This document shows, in pieces, positions 14,811 through 26,900 of a stretch of DNA of 64,000 bases. The translations under genes were made by a program, and so were the position numbers. The stretch's first letter is position 1; every line of letters begins with the position of its first letter. This stretch comes from Otis tarda (taxonomy: Eukaryota; Chordata; Aves; Otidiformes; Otididae), in the NCBI GenBank assembly GCA_026413225.1, contig CM048552.1, positions 48,871,001 through 48,935,000 on the forward strand. The letters run 5' to 3'. A model generated the notes under the pieces. That model was given only the letters and a program-made list of their open reading frames with translations, ran no database searches and had not been told where the DNA came from.

Positions 14811-15925
14811 TCTCATAGTTTAGCCTCAGTTGCGTCCAGACTACGCAGTCTCTCTCCCGCTCCCCCTGCCCTCCAAGAGAATAGGGAGAGATGATATAAG
14901 AAAAATGTGTCGAGGTTTGAGATAAGGATGGGAAGAAACCCTTAAAGTTACCGTTATGGGCAAAACAGACTCGACTTGGCGAAAACTATTCATTTATTTC
15001 TAAAACTAGCAGGATAATGAGACAGAGAACAAGATAACCTCCCCCCACACCTCCCTCTTCCTGACCTTAACAGTATCTCTACTATCTTTCCCCTCCTGAG
15101 TGGCACAGCGGGGAAGAGGGAATGGGGGTCGTGGTCAGTTCATCATATGTTGTTTCACGCCGCTGTTTCATCGTCAGGGGAAGAACTCCTCGCATTCCTC
15201 CCCTGCTGCATCCTGGGGTCCCTCCCACGGGCCACAGTCCTTCGTGAAACTGCTCCATCTCTTCCATGGGGTGCAGTCCCTCCAAAACAGCTGCCCCAGC
15301 AGGCCCTCCACAGGCCACAGCCTCCTTTAGGTATCCGCCTGCCCCAATGTGGGGTCCTCCACACGCTGCAGGCTGATCTCTGCCCCGCCGTGGGCCTCCA
15401 TGGGCTGCAGGGGGACAACCTGCTCCACCATGGTCATCACCACAGGCTGCAGGGGAATCTTGGCCCGGAGCCGCATTACTTCTACCCCTCTGTCTTCAGT
15501 GACCTTGGTGTCTGCAGCCATTCCTCTCACAACAGGCAGGCAGACACCTCTCCGGATCTCTTCACATCTCATCTCCTCTCCACTTCTTGCAACCAGGCCA
15601 GGTCGAACAGGGTCCAGTCAGCCACCCAGCGGGAGGCCAGAGGGTGAGGCCTGCAAGGCCCACAAGGTTCGCACCTCCCCCTCTCTGCCCCCTCTCAGCT
15701 CCTTCACATCTTCTCTACTTTTTTTTTTCTGTTTTCCCCTTCTTAAATATGTCATCACAGAGGCATTATCACAGAACATTCTGCTACCAATTGGCTCGGC
15801 CTTGGCCAGCAGTGGGTCCGCCTTAGGCCCGGCCGAGTCCACTGAATAAAGGGGAGCGACTTCTAGCAGTTTCCTACAGAACCTAGCACCCTAGGCCCCC
15901 CCTCACTAAACAAAACCAGAACCAT
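14811..15925 (-). mobile_element. Solo LTR of an avian endogenous retrovirus (copy A)
   Basis: This is one of three copies of a GC-rich LTR of about 1.1 kb in the window. The copy at 18746-19850 matches it along nearly its whole length in the same orientation. Read on the minus strand, it has a TATA-like box in the 'taagaagggg' region, a CTGCAG-rich centre, an AATAAA signal (plus-strand 14993-14998) and an end related to the ACTACGACA terminus of the other copies. An open frame of 49 codons lies at 15327-15476, with the same start and stop positions as in copy B. The pentamer tgcct precedes the element (14806-14810) and follows it (15926-15930), as expected of a 5-bp target duplication, which would suggest an ERVL-type integrase. 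The termini have drifted from TG...CA, so edges are good to a few bases. No gag, pol or env is recognisable nearby. Confidence 0.75.
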
Positions 15926-18745
15926 TGCCTTTCCACATCAAAATTTCTGTCTTTAAGTAAGTCATTATTAGTGTGATTTCTTACAGAAAATCACTATTTT
16001 TAAATTCAAGCAACATCTCTCTGTATACCTGATTATTTCTTTCCATTATTCTTGGAGGACACATACAATGGTTGTCTCCTGTGAGCTCCGTAGCTTTATT
16101 CTTCAACAAAGCTCCATCATTTGCTCTGTAATTTTATATATTCATTATTCCACCATTTGCTCTGTAGCTTTATAAATTCATTAAATGTCTCTGAAACACA
16201 CTATCAAAATGTCAAGCACCTTGCAGCTCTAATTCACGTCTGCTCAGCATTCAGGAATTAGCTCCAGCAAATCTTCATGAACTTTTAATTGCAACTGGTA
16301 CAAGCTATGTGCTCTCCCTGCCTGTCTACAAACATCTTTTGATACTGTTCTGTGATGCAATTGAAAGCCATATCTTTTCTTTCTATAGCGAATCAACAGT
16401 GTTTTCATTTCCCTGACTGGCTGAAAGTGCTGTCAGTGCCCTGGAGGATCAATTAGAAAGTATTTCACTTGTATGAATAAAGAAAGATAATCTGAGCTCT
16501 TTCTCCAATGGAAAAAAAAAAGTAAAAAAAATTAAAACCAATTTATCTCAGTCCTTCTTTCTATGTTAACCAGAGCTAGGACTCTGGCTCCTAACTGGGA
16601 GAGTTTTATTTTCAATTTCATCTGCCAGTAAGCCTACATGCAGTCAGTGCAGTGTGACAGCATGGCCATGAAGAGTCCACCCCTTAGACCACAAGTCCAA
16701 ACAATGCCCCAGAATTTATTTGTAATAGGACTAACCCTGGACCATGCCTGACCTCAATACACCAGCAACAGAGCTCCACTGGGTATGTGCAACTATGTGA
16801 TATATCAGCATGGGAGCAGACTCCAATGCCTCTCATCCCTTAGCGTGGCTTTTTCTTTTCAACCTCAGTGTATCCCATCAGCTACGCTCATCTTTTGTGA
16901 GGAAACAATATCTAATTTGGATTAGGTTGGCATGCTCTTTGCTGTCCAGCTTTGGTTTCCATCCAGATCTCCTTCTGCAGCACCATGGCATAGAAGAAAT
17001 TTAAAAGCATGTGTGTTTGTCTCAGATAGGTATCTACATCATTGTACGCTCAAACTCCATCTTTGAACATCCTATAGCTCTCAGACCTCTCATATACAAA
17101 GTGTTAATGTTAGTGATGGGCCTTGTACATCCCCAAGCATTTAACTCACTCTGGCCATGACTGCAGGAGCCCTGTGGCTGCAATACACTTGCAGACATGA
17201 CTCCTCAGAGCTTCGACTCAGAATCTCTAATGTTCTGTCTGGGTACACTTAACAGGTTACTGGATCCAGATGTCTGTCCATCCTTTTGCTACTGCTTAGC
17301 TACTGCATATCACAGGCTGTCATGTTGTCTTAAATCAACAAGAAGTTTATTTCATGTTGATACACCAGTCTATGAAGTACGGTAGCTACGAGAGGATCTT
17401 TTTCCCTTTGGCTTCCAGGAAGAACAGAGCAGAAAGCTAGGGATCAGGAAGGGGTGACACTTTAAACTACGCATGAATCTATGAAGGTGGTGACTCAGGC
17501 TTCAGTTTGAAACTTTACCTAGTGGGCTTATTAGTAGGGTTATATCCTGGTAATTTATATGGCCTCAAATCTTGCTTCTTCCTTCTTCACATTTTTTCTG
17601 CTTTACAATATTTATTTCTGTTCTTTACTTTCATCATCCAAAAAATCTTCTACAATGTGTCTAAAATCATCCTTAGCATTTTTCCATTTGAGTTTCAGTG
17701 CTGCCTGTGACCTGAGTGGGCTTCTGAGCAGATGCTCAGACATGTCTATGATTTGATAATGAAAGCTAACCTTTGGTGCCTAAGTATTTGCAAACGTGTG
17801 CATGCCTATTTCAGACTGAATTTACTGCAGAGATAATGTGTAAAATTTGTCCTCATTGAAATTAGCTGGAGGCTAGGCCATTGATTTCAGTGAACCAGAG
17901 TTTCATCCTTAACTCCTACATATAATTTCACTTAAAAATAAGATGAGAATACTTAGTAATGTGGTCTTTCTAGCCCCTTATCTATGTCCACTAAGTCTGT
18001 TTCCTAAATCAGTTCAATCCAGCTACCTAACACATAGATACTTTCTCTAAGGGTTGAATGACTGATCCTTTTTACTGATGATCAAAGTCTTAATGACTCA
18101 GCCCTGATACTGCTTTCTGACTAATACTAGGTGTACTACTGTCCTTGAAAAAAAAAAACTGGCTGAAGAAAGTAAGGGCCTGTACATCAAATGTTAGCTT
18201 TTCTGTCTGTAGCACAGGTATTTTGGAACAACACACCTGATCAACAACAATGTCTTTAAGGAATTAACAAGACATTTGCGGGCATGTCTGTTGACTGGAA
18301 ATTAGGAAACCATCGAGACTCATGAGACACACACAGAACCTGTGATAGAGCATAAACATCCTTGAGTGAAGCAGCCACCCATAAACTATAAATGGAGGGT
18401 TTAATTATCCTCTGCTGTGAGCAGGCATATTATTAGTAATAGCTGCTCAAGAACCCTGTCCCAGACAAAAAGGGAGCAGCTGGTTCCCCAGAAGAGACTT
18501 CTGTGGTGCACATTAAGGAAGACTTTGGAAACAAAGACTGTCAGTCATAGAAGATAGAAAACAAATCAAGGAAAGCAAAGCTTCTTAAGACTTATCATAG
18601 GGTTCCCATTAAAAAGTCTGTAGCAGATAGTGCAGTAGAGGACATTATAGTCTTTGAGAAAAGAAGTGGCCTCCATGTAGAGAAGAAGCTCACAGACATA
18701 TATACACAACTTCTTCTCATGTATTTTATACTACAAATTCCTGAG
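15926..18745. other. Gene-free stretch between two LTR copies
   Basis: This lies between two LTRs of the same orientation, where a provirus would carry gag-pol. I see no reverse transcriptase, protease or integrase motif in any frame. The base next to the minus-strand LTR end at 18745 does not resemble a tRNA primer-binding site. It looks like ordinary AT-rich flanking DNA, with one short tandem duplication at 16114-16187. Confidence 0.55.
16114..16187. repeat. Short tandem duplication, unit about 37 bp
   Basis: Two adjacent units share 'catttgctctgta', a TTTATA stretch and 'attcatta', with several differences. Unit 1 is about 16114-16150 and unit 2 about 16151-16187. A similar 'gtagctttatt' just upstream (16090-16100) may be part of an older third unit. 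Confidence 0.7.
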
Positions 18746-19850
18746 TGTCGTAGTTCAGCCCCAATTGGGACCAGACTACGCAGTCTCTCCCTCCCGCTCC
18801 CCCCACCCTCTGAGATAATACGGGGAGATGATATAAGGAAAAATGGCTCGAGGTTTGAGATAAGGATGGGGAGAAACCCTTAAAGTTACTGTCACGGGCA
18901 AAACAGACTCGACTTGGGGAAAAACACTCATTTATTTCTAAAACTAGCAGGAGAATGAGACAGGGAACAAGATAACCTCCCCCCCACCCCTCCCTCTTCC
19001 CAAGCTTAACATTATCTCTACCACCTTCCCCCCTCAGAGCGGCACAGGGGGGAAGAGGGAATGGGGGTCGGGGTCAGTTCATCACACGTTGTTTCACGCC
19101 GCTGCTTCATTGTCGAGGGAAGAACTCCTCACATTCCTCCCCTGCTCCAGCATGCGATCCCTCCCACGGGCCACAGTGCTTCGTGAAACTGCTCCAGCAT
19201 GGGTCATCTCTTCCACGGGGTGCAGTCCCTCTAGAACAGCTGCCCCAGCGGCCACAGCCTCCTTCAGGCCTCCACCTGCTCCGGTGTGGGGTCTTCCACG
19301 GGCTGCAGGTGAATCTCTGCCCCTTCGTGGACCTCCATGGGCTGCAGGGGGACAACCTGCTCCACCATGGTCATCACCACAGGCTTCAGGGGAATCTTGC
19401 CCAGGAGCTGCATTACTCCTCCCCCTCCTTCTTCACTGACCTTGGCATCTGCAGCTGTTCCTCACAACAGGCTGGCAGACACCTCTCAGGATCCTTTTTA
19501 CATCTTATTCACGTCTCATCTCCTCTCCACTTCTTGCAGCCAGGCCGGGCCGAGTTGAGCCCAGTCGGCTGCCCAGCAGGAGGCCAGAGGGTGAGGCCCA
19601 CAAGGCCCCCTCTCTGTCCCTGCTCAGCTGCTTCACATCTTCTTCCTTTTTTTTCCTGTTTTCCCCTTCTTAAATACATTATCACAGAGGCGTTATCACG
19701 GGACATTCTGCTAGCAATTGGCTCGGCCTTGGCCAGCAGTGGGTCCGCCCTAGGCCCAGCCGAGTCCACTAAACAAAGGGGAGTGACTTCTAGCAGTTTT
19801 CTACAGAAGCTACAACCTTAGGCCCCCCCTTACTAAACAAAACCCGAACA
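18746..19850 (-). mobile_element. Solo LTR of an avian endogenous retrovirus (copy B, most complete)
   Basis: This is the best-preserved copy. Read on the minus strand it starts TGTTCGGG (19850 downwards) and ends ACTACGACA (to 18746), giving the retroviral 5'-TG...CA-3' termini. Flanking pentamers are ctgag before (18741-18745) and ctgtg after (19851-19855), a likely 5-bp target duplication with one mismatch. A TATA-like TATTTAAG lies at 19669-19676 and an AATAAA signal at 18931-18936, both on the minus strand. The central part is built of degenerate units containing CTGCAG. A minus-strand frame at 19264-19413 (ATG to TGA, 49 codons) matches the frame in copy A. Longer plus-strand frames, up to 212 codons at 19183-19821, are antisense by-products of high GC. 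At about 1105 bp this is long for an LTR. Confidence 0.8.
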
Positions 19851-22800
19851 CTGTGTTACAACTAATTAGCAGAGATTATCTCAGGTGAGATGCCTGCTCT
19901 GTCAGAAGTGGCTTACATGAATCCTAGCTGTCTGGTGGTCAAGCCTCTTGTGTTATATTTACAGAGCAGAACTAGTTCTCCTGTTGTGGAGTTGTTATCC
20001 TTCAGCACAATAGCATTTCCTTTTCCCTTCAGCTCCATGATTTCTAGAATAGTTTAAAATACTGATATCCTGAAGCACTTGCATGCTGGTTGAAAATAAT
20101 TGAGGACCATGAGAAAGGAAGGTGTACAAGGAGCTCCTCTTTATGGAGGAACAGTAATGGAAGGACATACAGCTCTCTCAGCTGGAAGAGAAATAGAGCA
20201 CCTTGAATCCCTGAAATCAGGAGGAGAGGTGAAGAGAAAACAGGCCAAAACTTGTGTTTGTGAAGATAATATCCAGCTCTGCTTTGAGAAGCCATGCAGA
20301 ATGACCTCTAATAAATGATTTACTGGAAAATAACACATAAAACTTCTCCTGTACTGGAAAACAGTCTTCAAAAGGTAAGTCATTTTCCACTTCACAGCAT
20401 TACTGAGTCAACCTTTTGTTGTTGTTTCTTAAATGTAGTGGGAATATAGAGACTGAAGGTCTAATTACATAGTTTCTCTTCCTATTAATCTACCTTTCTT
20501 TTTGTTAGTATGCAAGCAGAAATTTGAATGTAAGTCTAAGGATTATCAGATCTAGTTAAAGTAAAAATATCTCTGCAGTCAATACTGCTATTTTGAAAAA
20601 GTCTTCTCACATGTAAAGCATTTGGTGTGATATCTAAGCCTTGGCAAGTCTTCTATTGGTCTCATTTATTTCAGACACATACACTAAGCAGAAAAACACT
20701 TCAGTGAGGAAGGAAGTTAACTGGAAATGTAACTTTATGAATAAGCCTTAAATATTCTTCCTACAAGATTTTCCTTTTGCATTTTAGGTTTCAGACTGAA
20801 AATTGTTTGGTTATTTTTTTCCTTCTCCAAAGAGTTGTATTTATTTCATGTGTCACTTTCTTCAAAGCTAACTTCTGATATTGGAAAGAACCTTCCTGCA
20901 GACATTTTCAATTCAAACCTGATTAATTTGGTCCTTTTGATTTCATTTTTGATTGCCTACAGGTACATGATCCATTCCAATTAACTACTACAGATGATAA
21001 AAATAATCACCTTATTAGCTAGCAGCCACAGCTACCATGGTACCCTCATTTAGTACACCATTAGAAAGTTATGCAGAAATTAGAAACTTTAGAAAAGTTT
21101 TAAATGTACACAAATTATTGGAAATATGAGAGTAACTCCCAGCTCTAAAATATCTCTTTTATTGCTAAATTTTATAATGCCTGAGCACCACGATCTCCTA
21201 GAGAGGAGACCAGAATATGGAAAGGAGATGTACTACTGTATGTAATTCATAGTAATAAGCAACAAAAGCCTAGAACAAAAAAAAAACCCCACATCTAAAA
21301 GGAGATACAGTCAGCCAAGTGAAATAGCTTTTGACCAACCATCTGCAGTCTAAGTGTACCTGTGTTATTTCTGTTACAATTAGAAAAAATTAGAAGGCCA
21401 AGCACTTGTTTGTATGTGATAAATTTCTACAAAACACATTTTCTAATTCAAAAGTAAATATGTCAGACATTAATGTATAGTTGTTTATGTATTTCTATTT
21501 TATTTAGGGAATTATTTGGAAACAGAGGTACATCGTCTCCATCAGACAGGGGGAAAACTTCAAGGTCTATGTCAGACAGCACGTTGCCCTCTCAGACAGT
21601 GAAGATCACTCTATTTCAAGATCAGCTAAAAAAATAATTAGGCTATGGAAAATTTTGAAAATGTCATAGCTTTTTGTTGTTGTTGTTATCTTTAGAGTGA
21701 GACAGTTCTGAGGGTTTTTCATTTACAAACTGCAAATGTGAGAGATAAGGTGAAAAAAGTTTTAAAAGGTGTCAAGCACTTCAGAAACTAAGAGAAATCA
21801 TTTTGGTTTGACTACACAACATTTAAAAAAACCCATTGCCACCAACTAGAAATATTAACTATTCTCAAAGTCTTTTGTGCAGCAGAAAAAAAAAAATGTG
21901 TTAGAAAGCCAGAATAATGGCCCTGAATTGAAAGATAGGGTCTGTCAAAGAGCTCTCTTAGTGCCACTGGAGAATTGATGCCTGTACACTGGAAGAAGAT
22001 GCCTGTCTAAAAATACAAGGGGTCATAAAGGCAATGCTTTTCAAAGTTCTTAAAATATTCACACTTTTCCCCCCTCTATATTGAAGTTGAAAATACCTCC
22101 TTTTGTTTGGCTTACAGGAAGTATAAGCCCATGTATTAAACAATCAGTTCTGCTTTAATTTCATTTCCTCTTTCTAATCACGATACATATCAAGATGACA
22201 AAAAGCATCAGTCAAAAACATAGGGATTAAATCCATTATCCTCTGAGGAAAACTGCTTGACATTTGTGGCATTTAAACATCATTCTCAAATGTAGTCAAG
22301 GGATGCCATGAAAAGTAATGGCTCTCAGTCAAAGAAAGTAAGAGATCACAGAAACATTGGTTATAAAGGACAGTGCAGGAATGTTCAATATCTCACATAA
22401 TGTGTCTTAAATTGCTGACCACCACATTATGCACTGGTGAAAAATGATAAAATATTATCTCTTTTCCTTTCCTCTTAATTATTAATGGCACAGAGCATGG
22501 TCACCTAAGGATTTTCCCTTTTTTTGTACTGACTAAGGACAGTGCTATTTTCCACTTTTCACAGATCTTCTGAAGGAACCTGTAATTAAGTAACTCAGAA
22601 TTTGAATGTGTATGTGTAGGTTCATGCTGCAGTTGCTACAGTCTTACTTTACACCAATGGTGTAATACTTAAAATTATTTCATTTTGCAGCTGTTTTCCG
22701 AAGAGACTAATTTTCCTAAGCCATATGAATACAACAGAAGTCTGTGGCAGATGTGTTTTGTGAGTAAGTAGAGGTTTAGAGCACTGAATTCTGACTCATG

Positions 22801-23017
22801 TGCAAAGAGACAGTGAAGAGGGCAGTTTTGTGTCTGAGAGAGTGATTAAATTGGTGGTGTAATTGTGAAAGTGCTACATGGAAAATATTCAAATGTCTTG
22901 GCCAAGAGCACTTACTTTGACTACCGGATCACTCTAGAAAAATCTCTCTCTTGCTTGACAGTCTTAAAACCTCGACTGATTGCTATGATCTCTAAGAAAA
23001 AATACCAGAGATTCATG
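19851..23017. other. Gene-free stretch
   Basis: AT-rich, with no exon or repeat family that I can support. A plus-strand frame at 20100-20318 and a minus-strand frame over the same bases are unremarkable. Confidence 0.55.
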
Positions 23018-23942
23018 TAGATCATGGAACAGATCCTACTAGAAGCTACGCTAAGGCACATGGAGGACAGGCAGGTGATTCAAGACAGCCAGCATGGCTT
23101 CACTAAGGACAAGTCCTGCCTGACAAACCTAGTGGTCTTTTATGATGGAGTCACTATATCAGTGGACAAGGGAAGAACTATGGAAGTTATCTATCTGGAC
23201 TTCTGTAAGGCCTTTGACATGGACCCCAACAACATCCTTCTCTAGATTAGAGAGAGATGGATTTGAAGGGTGGGCTGTTTGGTGTATGAAGAATTGGTGG
23301 GATGGTTGCATCCAGACAGTAGTGATCAAGGGCTCAATGTCCAGATAGAGATCAGTGACAACTGATGTCCCTCAGGGGTCCAGATTGGAATGAGTACTGC
23401 TTAATAGCTTCATCAATGATGAAGATCCACCTGGAGTACTGCATCCAGCTCTGGAGTCCTCAGTACAGGAAAGATATGGGCCTGTTGTAGCAGATCCAGA
23501 GAAGGGTCAGAAAAATTATTAGAGGGCTGGAGCACCTCTCCTATGAGGAAAGACTGAGAGTTGGGCTTGTTCAGCCTGGAGAAGAGAAGGCTCCGGGGAG
23601 ACCTTATAGCAGCCTTCCAGTACCTAAAGGCGGCTTATAAGAAAGATAGGGACAAACCTTTTAGCAGGGCCTATTGTAATAGTACAAGGGGTAATGGTTT
23701 TAAATTAAAAGAAAGTAGATCTAGATTGGACATAAGATGTTCTTTTTGATTAAGGTGGTGAAACACTGGAACAGGTTGTCCAGAGAGGTGGAAGATGCTC
23801 CATCCCTGGAAACATTCAAGGTCAGGCTGGATGGAGCTCTGAGCAACCTGATGTAGTTGAAGGTGTCCCTGCTTCTTGCAGTGAGGTTGTACTAGATGAC
23901 CTTTAAAGGTCCCTTTCAACCCAAACTATTCTGTGATTCTAT
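23018..23942 (+). mobile_element. CR1 LINE fragment with internal deletion
   Basis: The 5' part (23018-23400) matches the CR1 ORF2 reverse-transcriptase region. Translated pieces include [20 protein letters not shown] and [12 protein letters not shown], the latter from the block around the first catalytic aspartate. The text then jumps at about 23407-23430 from the 'cttcatcaatgatga' block to 'ctggagtactgcatcc', which lies some 400 bp further on in the copy at 46.9 kb, so the FADD-box region is missing. The 3' part runs through the usual C-terminal block into a 3' end at 'ttctgtgattctata' (about 23930-23942). Stops and frameshifts are numerous and the copy is dead. Confidence 0.9.
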
Positions 23943-26900
23943 ACAGACAGTTTACTTATTTTATTACATTGAAGTACTCCTAATGCTTGTCTTCTTTTCA
24001 TCTGTCTCTTGTTGATGACCATCTTAAACCCCTTGCCTTGGCATTCCTGAGAAAAACACATTTGTATTTGGCAAGCTCTTCATATCAAGGCCGAATGCAT
24101 ATGGTTCTAAGGAAAAAGAATGGCGTTACAATAGTCCATTGTTCTAACTAGGGTTTATAACATCTGTAATATTTATCACATTAAATATTGTCAATAGTAA
24201 TTCTTTTGGTTTGTTAATAAAAGCAGTTGCCATAATATTCTGTGTTAACATTCATTCTTCAGTCTCAGCAGTGTCAAGCCATCAAGTCTGTATGTGAAAG
24301 ATACCTCTTCTACAGCATTTTTTTTTCATGCCAGGATTATAGAATTTCTCCCTTTAATAAACCCATATGAATCTTATTGCAGAAAAAGAGCTATTTGCAT
24401 GGATGCTTTTAGAGCCATTTTATTGTTAATTGTGCCTTCTTAGCAGACACACGCTTTATTTGGTATTTTGCCAGAATTTGAAAGCATCTTGCCAAAGGAA
24501 AAAATGGGTATTTTTTCTGTCATTTTATATGTATAGTTCAAGTCACAGTCCTCGTTGTTGTGGTGGTTGACGTTTCAAGCTGCACTGGGTCAAGTTCCGG
24601 TGGTAGTTGATATTTTATTCTTTAACATAGGCAGGTGCTATTGCACAATATCACAAGAACTATCTATAAAGATACTTCAGATCTCTCTGAAGACATAGTG
24701 GAACTAATGAGCTACTAATATTCACTGTTTTTCTAAGACATGTGTTTAAAGCCATATCTATCTCATGGATCAATACTTTAGAGTAACAAGAAAAAGGATG
24801 AAAGTATTTTAATGATGAGACTAAAAATCAATCGCTTTTCTGTCAGGCTTGATCTATATCAGGAAGATCGATTGAGATGCTCCAAAATGTTGACCAAATA
24901 TCTTTGAGCAGAAATCAAAGACAAAATAAAACACTGAAGTAACTAGAGTTTAAAATTGGAAGGTGACAAAGTCCTTACTGATTGTCATATTAAAGTAGAG
25001 GAAAGACCTTTATTTTTAGCTTAGTTTATGTTTGAGCTTTCATTCATAGATGCACTTCTTAGTGGCTGCTCAGCTGGACTCATTTAGCAATGTTCTTCAG
25101 TAAACAAAAATAGTTATAACTGCATAGTATCAAAGGAAAAAAAAACCTAAATTAGTTGTAGGATTTATTTTGGATTTGTGGTGATATAGAAGGAAATCAG
25201 ATTCAGTTTGTAGATTATGGCAATTAATGCAGGAATCTTTAAGTAGACTTTCAGACCTACGTTGAGCGAGGTGTATAGGCTGCCATTGCACTGGGGTCAT
25301 CTACATTATGTTCAGAGTTCAGATGCCAGTGTGTGAGCATAAAATGTAGGTGTCTTAATCTTTAAGCTAGATTCTAGCCATGCTATTCTACTTAGGTTAT
25401 TAACCTTGAAACTGAAAAGTGATCATTTGAGACAGTAATGCAAAAGGCCTCTGGTTCAGTTAAGGAGGGGTAAATTACAAGTTGTTTGAGATTCTTGTGT
25501 GGATCTGTGTCAGCCTTTAATAATTTATGGCTGTCATGAGATTTGCCTACTTCATTTTTTTGTGTGTGATTTTTTTTCAAAGCATTTTGCTTTGGCAGGC
25601 CTGGCCTGCTTGGAGGCTGGTGATGTCAATACACAGGTTCCTATCCACTCGGTTTTGCACAGAATTTATTTTATTTATGTTCATTAAAAAAAGGCAAACA
25701 AACAAAGACAGCACAATTGTGGCTCTGCTCAGTGCTGATTTTTTTTTCAGTGAGCTTGGTTTGGTAGTTAGGGAAATAGCAGTTTTTGTTAAAACTCTAA
25801 TAACTAATCAGTGTATTCTGTGTGATACTTGTTACTAATAACTTGAAAACAGAAACCTCTGTGGAATCCAGGTCCTCACATGAAATAAATACTTCAAGGT
25901 GGCAACACCACCTTGATTGGATATGACAGTTTGTATTAGCTAAGAATATGGTTATGTTTATGGCACTACTTGCAAAAATCATTTTCTAGAGTAGGGTGTT
26001 ATTTTTCACATAATGTGTAACACAGTTTTCTTTTTAAAGTAATGAAAAATTAAATTAAACTCCATGGAGTGGAATGAAATACAGGCTTTAAATTAGCAGG
26101 AAAGTAATTCTTAATAGCTTTGTCAACTCAAAAAGCAGTTCCAGTTCACAAAATCTCTATCATGCTAATGCTACCCATTAATTTGGCCAGTGCTTAAAAG
26201 GCAAAAAAAAAGTTGACTTTTGCCCCCACAGGTTCTTTATTTTTGTCTTTATATTTAAAAAAATATATACTGTATCAAGAAATGTTTTAATATTCTAATC
26301 CTAAATCCTCCTGTTCTTAGTTCCTTAAAATTGTAGAATTTATATCCTGTTCTCCTTGTAAAGTAGTAGTGAAAAAATACTGTAAAAAGACTTGGAAGGA
26401 TTGCAAAACCTGTTAAATTATGGGTCTCTTAAGACTGAACTTCAGATAATTCTGTTCGTGAGTTTAAAGAGTTTTATGAACTGATTTTAAAAAGTAAAGT
26501 TATATTGGTACTAAAATTAACTATTGAATTGCAGGTGACACTAACTGAATTGTCTGAGAGCTATGAAATTTCTTTTCCTTGAAAGATAAATATATCATGT
26601 GACACTAAAAAAGGCCTAAAAATTACCATTGTTTCTAAATTATGTGTAGTTGTTCCTTATTTCCACAATGCGGTCCTCAGTCTCTCTGCCATAACACCCC
26701 AAAATTTACATTGCACAATGATATCCTGCTATGATGCAATGTCATCACAGTAGAAAAAGGATGAATAAAATGGAAAAGTACCTTGTGACACAAGCAGATG
26801 GAAATCCCTACTAATATGAAATTTGACCATTTAACTCTTCAAAAGTTGATTGCACAAAAAGTCTTGAAACAAAATGAGCTTTATTTCTTTTTTCTTTTTC

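Noticed and set aside
19183-19821. Plus-strand 212-codon frame inside LTR copy B, with related frames in A and C
   Set aside because: It is antisense to the LTR and has no known domain; open only because of GC-rich CTGCAG units, and the counterparts differ in extent between copies.
14811-19850. A complete provirus bounded by LTRs A and B
   Set aside because: No gag, protease, reverse transcriptase or integrase motif and no primer-binding site between them; each LTR seems to have its own target duplication.
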